From contig NZ_WJFC01000052.1 of assembly GCF_009725235.1 (NCBI RefSeq), positions 5,529-69,528 on the forward strand: a stretch of 64,000 bases of DNA. Reading direction: 5' to 3'. Positions 36,344 to 44,520 of the stretch are shown here, piece by piece (within the stretch, counting starts at the first letter, position 1; each line of letters opens with the position of its first letter). This stretch comes from Scytonema sp. UIC 10036. Lineage in GTDB: Bacteria > Cyanobacteriota > Cyanobacteriia > Cyanobacteriales > Nostocaceae. A program made the position numbers and the translations under genes. The notes below the pieces were generated by a model. That model did not search any database. It worked only from the letters and a program-made list of their open reading frames with translations, and was not told the DNA's origin.

Positions 36344-37147
36344 TTGAGCAAGTCAGGTGTGTTAGAGCAAAGCGATCCAGAATTAATTTTTTTAGCACGA
36401 CAGGGAGATAAAGCTGCATTTGGTCGGCTGGTGTTGCGTTATCAGCCGATGCTTCAACGCATTGCGGAGCGAATGCTCGGCGATGAGGATTTGGCTGGCG
36501 ATCTTGTGCAAGATGCCATGCTGCAAGCTTATCTTTCATTGGAGAAACTTCATCAGCCAAAGCGCTTTAAAAGTTGGCTGTATGGCATTATGCTTAATAT
36601 TTGCCGCAGCGAATTGCGCCGTCGAAAGGTGCTCGTGTTTTCCCTAGAAGCAATGGTGGGAGATTTAGCTGATGCGCCATTCTTGATTGATGAGAATTCA
36701 CCTGCTCCCGAACAAGTAGCGGAACATAAAGAACTCCGCACTGCGTTACTAGAAGCGATCGATACTCTGTCTCAAAGTAATCGTCAAGCGACTTTGCTGT
36801 TCTATCACGAACAACTTAGTTTACAAGAAGTAGCAGTTCGCCTAAATATTTCAGTTAGTGCAGTTAAGGGACGTTTGCACAAAGCTCGCCATCAACTCAG
36901 AGAACAATTGCTACCTCTTCAAACTCAAATTCAATCTATTTCATTTAAGGAGTCTAAGACAATGACCACTAATACCAATATCCAAATCAAGCCAGAACTT
37001 TGCTGTTCATTTTGTAACAAAAGCAGGGAACAGGTTAATGTTCTGATTGCAGGTCCACTACTGCTCAATGTCCCGATCTATATTTGCAATGAGTGTGTGG
37101 ATGTATGTAATCAAATTATTAGCAAAGAAATCCCTCCGTTGATATAG
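36344..37147 (+). CDS. ECF-type sigma factor fused to a ClpX-type zinc finger
   Basis: 267 residues. The N-terminal sigma-70 region 2 ([43 protein letters not shown]..., with [21 protein letters not shown]) is followed by a region 4 helix-turn-helix ([30 protein letters not shown], about 155-185). A C-terminal zinc-binding domain (about 218-260) has CSFCNKS and [10 protein letters not shown], the pattern of the ClpX N-terminal C4 zinc finger. This finger binds substrates or adaptors in ClpX; here it could sense metal or bind a partner. No anti-sigma gene is adjacent. The start is a TTG at 36344 or GTG at 36359. An in-frame ATG at 36962 has its own AAGGAG. Confidence 0.88.
   Translation: MSKSGVLEQSDPELIFLARQGDKAAFGRLVLRYQPMLQRIAERMLGDEDLAGDLVQDAMLQAYLSLEKLHQPKRFKSWLYGIMLNICRSELRRRKVLVFSLEAMVGDLADAPFLIDENSPAPEQVAEHKELRTALLEAIDTLSQSNRQATLLFYHEQLSLQEVAVRLNISVSAVKGRLHKARHQLREQLLPLQTQIQSISFKESKTMTTNTNIQIKPELCCSFCNKSREQVNVLIAGPLLLNVPIYICNECVDVCNQIISKEIPPLI
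36947..36964 (+). promoter_or_regulatory. Internal ribosome-binding site and in-frame ATG in the sigma gene
   Basis: AAGGAG at 36947-36952, nine bases before an in-frame ATG at 36962. It would start a separate 61-residue zinc-finger protein ([20 protein letters not shown]...). The spacing is close to ideal, so a second, shorter product is plausible. Confidence 0.5.
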
Positions 37148-37220
37148 AAAGAACTTGAGTTATTGAATAACTCAGACGAAATGAGTAGCTAAAACTTTTG
37201 AAATCGAGTTTTAATCTTAG

Positions 37221-37254
37221 TTGTCACCTGGACGAGAATTTGTCCGAGTGACAA
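37221..37254 (+). terminator. Hairpin after the sigma gene
   Basis: Stem TTGTCAC/GTGACAA plus an inner GGAC/GTCC pair, followed by TATTATT. It is a plausible but weak terminator about 75 bp after the sigma stop. Confidence 0.45.
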
Positions 37255-37293
37255 TATTATTAATTCCCGCTCGGCACATCTAAAATAATCAGT

Positions 37294-37506
37294 TCAAGCG
37301 AGTCCATCATCTTCATCTGGTTCAGGTGCTAATTCAAATTTTTCAAAATACAAGTCCTCAGGTTTTTCTGCTCCTGTGTTTCCATAAGCAAATAAACGCA
37401 TATCTGGTTTTAATGCAACTCTAATATTCTCTGGGAACTGTATAAAGAAATTCGCTCCACAGTTGCTGTTAATTTCAGAACTACAGCAACCATATTGGAA
37501 AATTTA
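37294..37506 (-). pseudogene. C-terminal remnant of an unknown protein
   Basis: On the minus strand the frame gives about 70 coding-like residues (...CGANFFIQFPENIRV, then KPDMRLFAYGNTGAEKPED..., ending DEDDGLA) before a TGA at 37294-37296. No start codon fits. The upstream half overlaps the plus-strand LRV remnant, so the two remnants meet around 37445. I do not recognise the family. Confidence 0.45.
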
Positions 37507-37883
37507 GCTAAAGATAAAGCGCATATTGTTCGTTTGAAAGTTGCTGAAAATAGGAACACTCCAAATCAGGCTTTGGATTATTTAGCTGAAGATAAGTGCG
37601 AAAAAGTCCGTTTTTTGTTGCAGCTAATACTCAAACTTCTGAAAGCACTTTACGGAAGTTAGCACGAGATATGATGGATAACGTTCGATTGATAACCGCT
37701 CAAAACAAAAATACTCCCACTGATGCTTTAGAGACATTAGCGAAAGATAGAAATGAAAAAGTGCGTGTTGCTGTAGCAAATAATTCCTGTACTCCCATCG
37801 CTACTCTTAAGAACTTAGCCAATGATAATAATCCTTCTATTAGTACTGCTGCTAAAAATAGTTTGATTAAAGAATATTTATAG
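37444..37883 (+). pseudogene. Leucine-rich-repeat-variant (LRV)-like protein remnant, frameshifted
   Basis: About six 24-residue repeats of the form VRxxVAxNxxTPxxxLxxLAKD are readable. The first two and a half lie in one frame (...TILENLAKDKAHIVRLKVAEN...) up to the T-run at 37611-37616. The rest is in the +1 frame (FFVAANTQTSESTLRKLARD..., to a stop at 37883). One more T in that run would restore the frame, so a T7-to-T6 loss (or a sequencing slip) is likely. No start codon is seen; the N-terminus abuts the minus-strand remnant. Confidence 0.75.
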
Positions 37884-38347
37884 AAAATTTATAATTTTCA
37901 ACTCTTGTCTTGTAAGTTTTCGTGGTAAGTCAGTCGGCAAAAATAACCATTGCTAGTTTGTAGTTGCGATGCATTCGCTAAAGCGCTACTACAAACGGAA
38001 TAAAAATATTTTACCCGATTGTTACAGAGCCATGTTTTTTCTTGCCAACTTATATTTTGCAAGGAAGCTCACAACCTTTTCTTGCGATTGCTCAACGATT
38101 AGCTACCCGGATGCTTTGGGATTAAATCTCTCCAAGTATTATCTGGTTGATGATTTAAGTTAGAATTAGTCATAATAAGTCAGTGAACATAGTTAAATTC
38201 TTCTATAGAGAAATGTCAACCCAATTCAACTACTCTTCCCTTCTCCCCTTTGCCTCCTGCCTTTGTCCAGTTATAAAAATTTGAGTCTACCTACTTAGGA
38301 ACGCCTTAAATCAATTTTGCACTTACATTTTACAGGAAAACTTAAAT
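37884..38347. other. Intergenic region with dispersed repeat
   Basis: 464 bp without a credible gene. At 37955-37994 is the second copy of the 40-bp dispersed repeat also seen, inverted, at 27833-27872. A 64-codon open frame that runs through this repeat was judged spurious. Confidence 0.65.
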
Positions 38348-38593
38348 ATGCTGAGAGAAAAAATTAAGGAAGAAATAGATAAGCTCAACGAGGAGCAACT
38401 CCAGAAGATTTTTGATTTTATCGCCTTTCTTGAATTTCAATCTAAACAAGTTGAATCCTCTGTTCCATTGTGGCAAAAGTTAACACCAGCAGAACGGGCT
38501 AAGGATTTCCGAGAATGGGTTTCGCAACTACCCAAAAGCGGTGTAAGCTTACCTGATGAAGCCTTTAGCCGCGACAGTATTTACGAAGAATGA
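38348..38593 (+). CDS. DUF2281-type antitoxin (VapB-like)
   Basis: 81 residues (MLREKIKEEIDKLNEEQLQKIFDFIAFLEFQSKQ...). A helical N-terminal region of the DUF2281 type is followed by a C-terminal stretch, PSSGV-like (LPKSGVSLPDEAFSRDSIYEE), typical of the part that wraps a PIN toxin. The stop overlaps the toxin start by ATGA (38590-38593), so expression is coupled. It is expected to bind and block the toxin and repress the operon. Confidence 0.8.
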   Translation: MLREKIKEEIDKLNEEQLQKIFDFIAFLEFQSKQVESSVPLWQKLTPAERAKDFREWVSQLPKSGVSLPDEAFSRDSIYEE

Positions 38594-39033
38594 CAAAATA
38601 TTTACTTGATACTAATGTTGTTTTGCGCTTTTGCAATCCTTCGGATGTACAGCATCGCCTTACAAGAGACGCAGTGTCTTTTTTACTAGAACGAGGAGAT
38701 GAATGTTTCCTAACAGCCCAAGTTATTGTTGAATTCTGGGTTGTTGCTACTCGTCCTACTGAAGTCAATGGTTTAGGGTGGACTGTAGAACAAACGCGAA
38801 ACACAGTAGACAGATTGTGTGCTCGCTTCCCCATGCTAGAAGAATCCTCACAGATTTTCTCTCACTGGTTGGATTTAGTTACAACTAGCTTAGTCATGGG
38901 TAAGCAGACTCATGATGCTCGTATCGTAGCAGTTATGCTCGTATGTGAAATTACACATCTTTTGACTTTTAATCCCAAGGATTTTGCAATTACATCGAGC
39001 ATTACCACTGTACGTCCACAAGAATTAATATAG
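38590..39033 (+). CDS. PIN-domain toxin (VapC-like)
   Basis: 147 residues. PIN features are KYLLDTNVVLRF (first acidic residue), VIVEFWVVATR (second, Glu), and GKQTHDARIVAVMLV (third, Asp) with a late LTFNPKDF. These form the Mg2+-binding site of the ribonuclease. The target RNA is unknown. It is coupled to the preceding antitoxin by a 4-bp overlap, so this is a complete toxin-antitoxin module. Confidence 0.88.
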   Translation: MTKYLLDTNVVLRFCNPSDVQHRLTRDAVSFLLERGDECFLTAQVIVEFWVVATRPTEVNGLGWTVEQTRNTVDRLCARFPMLEESSQIFSHWLDLVTTSLVMGKQTHDARIVAVMLVCEITHLLTFNPKDFAITSSITTVRPQELI

Positions 39034-39054
39034 TCATTAAAATAAATTGGTGAG

Positions 39055-39975
39055 TTAAGATCGCCGCACGTTTAAGCAACACCATTCTTTGCGCTTCCAA
39101 AGAGTAGCCACAACCCAACCCTGTTTCTCTAAAGCATCAGCAACAGCTTTAGATTGCTCGAGTAAAATTCCACTGAAAACACCCCAAGTACTCGGTTTGA
39201 CGATCGCATTAAACTCTGGTGCCAAACTAATAATTACGTCTGCCAAAATATTGCAAACAATACCATCTACTGGTTGCGGAACTAGTTTTGTTAAAACGTC
39301 TACACTCCCTTCTGCTACGATTAACCTTTCTGGGCTAACACCATTCATAGCACGATTTTCTATAGTCGATCTCACTGCTAGGGGATCGTTATCCACTGCG
39401 TAGGCTTTCTTTGCTCCCAGTAACAGTGCTCCTATAGAAAGGATACCAGAACCACAACCAATATCCGCAATTACCACATCTTCGTTTACCCGCTCTTGAC
39501 TTGTAAAAGACTCTGGTAGATTGCTCAACCGCATTTCTAAAGATTCCAAACACAACTGAGTTGTCGCATGAGTTCCCGTACCAAATGCTACACCAGGATC
39601 TAAAAGAATCATCAGACGCTCGGTATTTTCCGGTACTGGTAACCATGCAGGATTAATCAAAATGCGATCGCCAATTTCCTGTGGTTGCCAATATTGCTTC
39701 CAGCTACTTGCCCAATCCTGCTCATCAATCAACTCCCACCGCACCACAGGTATGGGAAGTTCCATACACAGAGCATCTTGCCGCAACCACAGTGACAGCG
39801 CTGCCAAATCCAAAAGATGTGCTTGAAACTGGGGCAAATAACTGCGTACTAAAAAATTGCTCCCTTTCTGTTCGCTAGCGGTTCCGCGACAGCCAAAATT
39901 TTCCAGACGCCAAAAGATAGACTCTTCCAGCGCAGGTTCACATTGAATTTGTACTTCCCACCACGTGTTTGCCAT
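39055..39975 (-). CDS. prmA: Ribosomal protein L11 methyltransferase
   Basis: 306 residues. The N-terminal small domain ([21 protein letters not shown]) leads to the methyltransferase domain. The SAM-binding motif I is [35 protein letters not shown], with the preceding [18 protein letters not shown] and the catalytic-type [12 protein letters not shown]. It trimethylates ribosomal protein L11. The ATG at 39975 is followed by a normal MANTWWEV opening. It precedes no gene in its operon; serA is upstream on the same strand after a repeat tract. Confidence 0.95.
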   Translation of the reverse strand: MANTWWEVQIQCEPALEESIFWRLENFGCRGTASEQKGSNFLVRSYLPQFQAHLLDLAALSLWLRQDALCMELPIPVVRWELIDEQDWASSWKQYWQPQEIGDRILINPAWLPVPENTERLMILLDPGVAFGTGTHATTQLCLESLEMRLSNLPESFTSQERVNEDVVIADIGCGSGILSIGALLLGAKKAYAVDNDPLAVRSTIENRAMNGVSPERLIVAEGSVDVLTKLVPQPVDGIVCNILADVIISLAPEFNAIVKPSTWGVFSGILLEQSKAVADALEKQGWVVATLWKRKEWCCLNVRRS

Positions 39976-40135
39976 ACAATTTTAGATTTTAGATTTTGGA
40001 TTTTAGATTGGGAGGATTAAGTTTGTGCTATTGACTATATAACTGTAAACTGTTGACTCTTGATTCAATCTAGAATCCACAATCCACAATCCACAATCCA
40101 AAATCTAAAATCCAAAATCCAAAATCCAAAATTAA
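39976..40135. repeat. AAAATCC / TTTTAGA STRR
   Basis: TTTTAGATTTTGGATTTTAGA units near 39985-40008 and AATCCACAATCCACA/AAAATCCAAAATCC units at 40070-40130, mirrored across the gap between serA and prmA. The serA stop TAA lies at 40136, next to the tract. Confidence 0.85.
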
Positions 40136-41716
40136 TTACAGTGTTACCGTATACGCATCGCGAATTCCAGGGACTTTGGTAATTTCAGACAAAATCCCAT
40201 CGGGTAGGGGATCGTCAAGGCTGAGAACCATAACGGCATCACCGCGAACGATTTTGCGACCTACCTGCATACTGGCAATATTGACATTAAAACTGCCCAA
40301 TAGAGAACCCAATTTGCCAATAATCCCTGGCATATCTCGGTGCAGGGTGAATAACATGTGCTGACTGGGGGGGACGTTAATTGGAAAACCATCCAAGTTA
40401 GTGAGTCTGATTTCTCCATCACCCAACAAAGCACCAGTTACAGCATGAGTACCCAGAGAACCAGTCGCTTCTAAATGCAAAGAGCCAGCGTAGTCTTGAA
40501 TTGCCGCATCTCGCGTTTCAATCACGCGGATTCCCCGCTCTTTTGCCTCAATACTGGCATTTACGTAATTTACCCGTTCCCGCAGTGCTTTGTAAAGCAA
40601 TCCTTTTAAGGATGCCACAACCAAAGGCTGACTCCTGTTTGTTGCCAGTTCTCCTTGGAGTCGGATATTGAGCAATTCCACCCGTCCACCAGCTAACTGT
40701 CCCACCAAGTTGCCCAAGGTTTCTGCTAGCTGCATATAGGGTTTGAGTTCTTCTATCACATCAGGACTGAGTCCGGGGATATTCACTGCTGAACGTGCAG
40801 GTAGCCCTAACAACACATCCCGAATTTGTTCCGCAACGTCTATCGCTACATTCACTTGTGCTTCTGTCGTGGAAGCGCCCAAATGGGGGGTGAGAACAAC
40901 TTCTTTCCCCAACGCTTTTAAAGATGATTCACCCAAGGGTTCCTTCTCAAATACATCCAATGCGGCACCGGAGATTTTACCCTCTTTAATGGCAACAGCT
41001 AAAGCCTCTTCATCAATGATCCCGCCACGAGCGCAGTTAATAATCCGGGCGCTGGGTTTCATCTTTGACAATCTTTCAGTGTTGATTAAATGCGTGGTTT
41101 CCGGTGTTTTAGGTATGTGCAAGGTGATGTAATCTGCTTGCTGCAATAACAAATCTAGCTCCACCAATTGACAGCCGATTTGTTCTGCCCTTTCTGTAGA
41201 GATGAAGGGGTCATAAGCTAGCAGTTTCATTCCCATTGCTCTGGCAACAGCCGCAACATGGGAGCCAATTTTGCCTAAGCCTACAATACCTAAAGTTTTC
41301 TTGTAAACTTCAGCACCAACAAAAGTTTTGCGATCCCACTCCCCGCGTTTCACGGATACATTGGCATCAGGAATGTGGCGGGACAAGGACAACATCATCG
41401 CCAGTGCGTGTTCTGCAGCAGCGATCGTATTGCCCTCAGGAGAATTGACAACCACAATTCCTTTGCGTGTAGCTGCAGGAACATCAACATTGTCAACACC
41501 AACGCCAGCGCGACCAATAATTTTTAACTGGGTGCCAGCTTCAATAATTTCTTGGGTGACACGGGTTCCAGAGCGAATCATGAGTGCATCGTACTCACCA
41601 ATGATTTCTATGAGTTCCTCAGGTTTTAACCCTGTTTTAACATCTACTGTAGCAACTTGGGATAAGATATCAACCCCAACTTGATCGATTGGATCGGAGA
41701 CAAGAACCTTAGACAT
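40136..41716 (-). CDS. serA: D-3-phosphoglycerate dehydrogenase
   Basis: 526 residues, the long SerA form. Substrate/NAD domain with RAGVGVDNVDV, GLGKIGSHVAAVARAMGM (NAD fold), NCARGGIIDEEAL and VVLTPHLGASTTEAQ. Then an allosteric substrate-binding domain, and a C-terminal ACT domain starting FTLHRDMPGIIGKLGSLLGSFNVNIASMQVGR (serine feedback site). First step of serine synthesis. The ATG at 41716 is preceded by a region with a perfect 18-bp palindrome (41759-41776). Confidence 0.97.
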   Translation of the reverse strand: MSKVLVSDPIDQVGVDILSQVATVDVKTGLKPEELIEIIGEYDALMIRSGTRVTQEIIEAGTQLKIIGRAGVGVDNVDVPAATRKGIVVVNSPEGNTIAAAEHALAMMLSLSRHIPDANVSVKRGEWDRKTFVGAEVYKKTLGIVGLGKIGSHVAAVARAMGMKLLAYDPFISTERAEQIGCQLVELDLLLQQADYITLHIPKTPETTHLINTERLSKMKPSARIINCARGGIIDEEALAVAIKEGKISGAALDVFEKEPLGESSLKALGKEVVLTPHLGASTTEAQVNVAIDVAEQIRDVLLGLPARSAVNIPGLSPDVIEELKPYMQLAETLGNLVGQLAGGRVELLNIRLQGELATNRSQPLVVASLKGLLYKALRERVNYVNASIEAKERGIRVIETRDAAIQDYAGSLHLEATGSLGTHAVTGALLGDGEIRLTNLDGFPINVPPSQHMLFTLHRDMPGIIGKLGSLLGSFNVNIASMQVGRKIVRGDAVMVLSLDDPLPDGILSEITKVPGIRDAYTVTL

Positions 41717-42046
41717 GATTGCTTATTGTAAAGCTGTGGGTATTCCTTAAAGACGGACTTTCAGTTTAAACTGAAATGCTAGTACTTTTGCAGAAACGAT
41801 TGCTGTAACAAACACAGGAGGCAGAGGGCAGCCTTTCCATCATGGAAGAGGGCTTGACTGAAAGCATTATGATAGTACTAGAAAGTCAGTTGCCTCATAA
41901 CTATCGAGCAGTTCCTCCCGCATTGAAACGTGACTGACTTTTTTGCCACTCACTCGGTACTATAAACCATCAATCGTGCGAAAACCTATATCCAAAACCT
42001 ATATATTTATGAAAATTTCTTAGCTTGGACTTTTGAGTGCCGACAA
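41717..42046. other. Divergent intergenic region serA/menG
   Basis: 330 bp between two divergent genes. It contains an 18-bp perfect palindrome TTTCAGTTTAAACTGAAA (41759-41776) about 40 bp before the serA start, a good operator candidate. No gene or RNA was recognised. Confidence 0.7.
41759..41776. promoter_or_regulatory. 18-bp perfect palindrome, operator candidate
   Basis: TTTCAGTTTAAACTGAAA is fully symmetric and lies 43 bp upstream of the serA ATG. No known regulator motif is matched. Confidence 0.45.
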
Positions 42047-42742
42047 ATGACTCATAATGAAATTCGTACCATTTTTGACCGTATTGCTCCTGTTTACGAT
42101 CGCTTCAATGACTGGTTGAGTTTGGGACAGCATCACATTTGGAAAGACATGACGGTGAAATGGAGCGGAGTTAAACCCGGTGATACAAGTCTTGATTTGT
42201 GCTGTGGAAGTGGAGATTTATCTTTTATGCTAGCAAGGCGAGTGAGAAGCACAGGGCAGGTATTTGGAGTAGACTTTTCTTATGAGTTGCTGGAGGTGGC
42301 AAGATCTCGCGCTCAAAGTCAGTATCCCCGATCTCCCATAACTTGGATAGAAGCTGATGTGTTAAATTTACCTTTTGACGACGACTGCTTTGATGCCGTA
42401 ACAATGGGTTATGGATTAAGAAATGTAACAAACATTCCTCAAAGCTTAAAAGAAATACATCGTGTTTTGAAAAAAGGTGCTAAAGCGGCGATTTTAGACT
42501 TTCACCGTCCCAGCGATCCTCAAATGCGTGCTTTTCAACAATGGTATTTGGACAATCTCGTAGTTCCCATAGCAAACTACATGGGAGTAAAGGACGAATA
42601 CGCTTATATTAGTCCCAGTCTAGACCGATTTCCCACAGGAGCGGAACAAATGGAGATTGGTCGTCAAGTTGGTTTTACGACTGTCACACACTACCCTCTT
42701 GCGAACGGTATGATGGGAGTGCTAGTGCTTATGAAAGGTTAG
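42047..42742 (+). CDS. menG: 2-phytyl-1,4-naphthoquinone / demethylmenaquinone methyltransferase
   Basis: 231 residues. The UbiE/MenG signature is FDRIAPVYDRFNDWLSLGQHHIWKDM near the start, with SAM motif I LDLCCGSGDLSF, then FDAVTMGYGLRNVTN and RVLKKGAKAAILDFHRP. In cyanobacteria the single member methylates the phylloquinone (vitamin K1) precursor used in photosystem I. The stop codon TAG is the first unit of a TTAGTGG repeat tract. It starts at an ATG. Confidence 0.93.
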   Translation: MTHNEIRTIFDRIAPVYDRFNDWLSLGQHHIWKDMTVKWSGVKPGDTSLDLCCGSGDLSFMLARRVRSTGQVFGVDFSYELLEVARSRAQSQYPRSPITWIEADVLNLPFDDDCFDAVTMGYGLRNVTNIPQSLKEIHRVLKKGAKAAILDFHRPSDPQMRAFQQWYLDNLVVPIANYMGVKDEYAYISPSLDRFPTGAEQMEIGRQVGFTTVTHYPLANGMMGVLVLMKG

Positions 42743-42833
42743 TGGTTAGTGGTTAGTGGTTAGTGGTTAGTAGTTAGTAGCTACCAACAACTAACTACTA
42801 ACTACTAACCACTAACTAAGAACTAATAACTCA
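42740..42833. repeat. STRR tract, mirrored TTAGTGG / ACTAACT
   Basis: TTAGTGG units from the menG stop, then CAACTAACTACTAACTACTAA units. The halves are complementary and form a long hairpin just before the DUF445 gene. Confidence 0.9.
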
Positions 42834-44066
42834 ATGGATTGGTCTCATCTTTGGCTTTATGTTTCTCCCCCTGTAGCGGGTGGAATTATTGGCTATTTTA
42901 CTAACGACATAGCCATCAAAATGTTGTTTCGTCCCTACCGAGCAATTTATATCGGTGGGCGAAGACTTCCATTTACCCCTGGATTAATTCCTCGCAATCA
43001 AGAAAGGCTTGCTAAAAATATCTCCAACACAATCATGGGGTCACTGCTGACTCCAGAAGAGTTGCAAAATCTGGCGCGACGATTGTTGCAAACCGAACGC
43101 GTACAAGGAGCAATTCTTTGGATACTGCGCTTAGGAATTGACCAAATCAAATCGGATCGCGAGCAGAAAACCGCTAAGATTTTGTCAGGAATATTGCGGG
43201 ATTTGTTAGGAGAGTCTTTACCACGCCTACTTAGGGTACTCGCACGGCGAGAAGACTTTTTGGAAACGCAGGTTAATCAAATTTTTGACCAGATATTACT
43301 GGAATTTCAATTAACTGATGAACAAGCAACTCGTCTCGCAGATTGGCTGCTACAAGTCGTTATTCCTCCAGATATAATGCGACAGGCGGTCATTGACTTT
43401 TTGACAGATCGCACCATCCAAGCTATTGATGAAAGCTTTCGGGAAAAAACTAGCGGTACCTATTGGGTGGTAGCAAATCTATTTGGTTTGCGGAATACTC
43501 TCAGCCGTTTGCGGACTTACTGCTTGGATGAAAAAGATGCTACCAATGCTCGTTTGCAGGAATTGATGCGAGAACTACAGGTGCGCGATCGCCTGAAGAA
43601 ATTTTTACAAAACTTATCATTACAAAATCTACCAGTAGGTACGGTGCGACAATTGCGAAAAACGACACGCGATAGTGTGCGCCAGTACTTACAAACGAGA
43701 GGTAGCGATTTACTCCAAGGATTAAGTGGCTCTGTAGACTGGGAGCATATAGCTATGTTATTAGTTAACCGCCTGAGCACTTCACCTGTTGTGAATGCTT
43801 CCTTAGAAGTTGTCAGTAAAGAACTCGCTCTGATTTTAGAGAGGTATTTGGAACGAGATTTAGAAGCTATAGTGGCTCAGGTAATTCCTATTTTGTCAAT
43901 TGACCAAGTGATTGTTGACCGAGTAAAATCTACGTCACCTGCTGATTTAGAAGCAGCAATTGAAGGAATTGTCAAAAACGAATTGCAAGCAATTGTTAAT
44001 TTAGGTGGGATTTTAGGTTTTGTTGTGGGGTTATTTCAAACAGCACTTTTATTATTTAGTCAATGA
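42834..44066 (+). CDS. DUF445 family membrane-associated protein
   Basis: 410 residues. The N-terminal membrane span with the conserved [40 protein letters not shown] loop is followed by a long helical soluble region (LLQTERVQG...) and a C-terminal membrane span ([19 protein letters not shown]). This is the DUF445/YheB-type plan. Its function is unknown, although it is conserved across cyanobacteria. It lies just after menG on the same strand, with 91 bp of repeat between them. Confidence 0.9.
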   Translation: MDWSHLWLYVSPPVAGGIIGYFTNDIAIKMLFRPYRAIYIGGRRLPFTPGLIPRNQERLAKNISNTIMGSLLTPEELQNLARRLLQTERVQGAILWILRLGIDQIKSDREQKTAKILSGILRDLLGESLPRLLRVLARREDFLETQVNQIFDQILLEFQLTDEQATRLADWLLQVVIPPDIMRQAVIDFLTDRTIQAIDESFREKTSGTYWVVANLFGLRNTLSRLRTYCLDEKDATNARLQELMRELQVRDRLKKFLQNLSLQNLPVGTVRQLRKTTRDSVRQYLQTRGSDLLQGLSGSVDWEHIAMLLVNRLSTSPVVNASLEVVSKELALILERYLERDLEAIVAQVIPILSIDQVIVDRVKSTSPADLEAAIEGIVKNELQAIVNLGGILGFVVGLFQTALLLFSQ

Positions 44067-44520
44067 ACGCGATTGGGGATTGGGGATTGGAGACTAGGAA
44101 AGAGTTATTTTTTTCTTATCTGTTTATTATACGGAAAACTCCTTGTAAGCTGGTTGTGCTCCTCTTCTAGAAGCACAAAATACACAGATGTATTTCATTT
44201 TTAGATTTCCCTCTTTTAAATGAAAAATTTTTATAAAACCGCAGCCTGTAGCAGACGAACGCTGATAAATCTATAAATTTATTCTCCTTTCAGGTGGTAA
44301 ACGCTATATTTTGTCAAAATTCAATGCATCTGTTAGGTGAAGTTTTATAAAAAAGTGATATAGCAGTCCTAAATGATTTACAAACACTTCTTCCTTGTCT
44401 TCCTTGTCTTCCTTGTCCTCCTTGTCTTCCTTGTTTGCATCTCAAATAGGATTGCTATAGCATATTTGGTGGGCAACGTTATTTCAATCCAAAATCCAAA
44501 ATCCAAAATCCAAAATTGGC
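44067..44520. other. Intergenic region with CTTCCTTGT repeats
   Basis: 454 bp, no credible gene. At 44387-44440 are about five tandem 9-mers (CTTCCTTGT) and at 44485-44518 AAAATCC heptamers next to the stop of the PgpH-like gene. The remainder is AT-rich. Confidence 0.7.

Noticed and set aside
37969..38163. 64-codon ORF before the toxin-antitoxin pair
   Set aside because: It starts inside the 40-bp dispersed repeat and shows no family likeness or ribosome-binding site.
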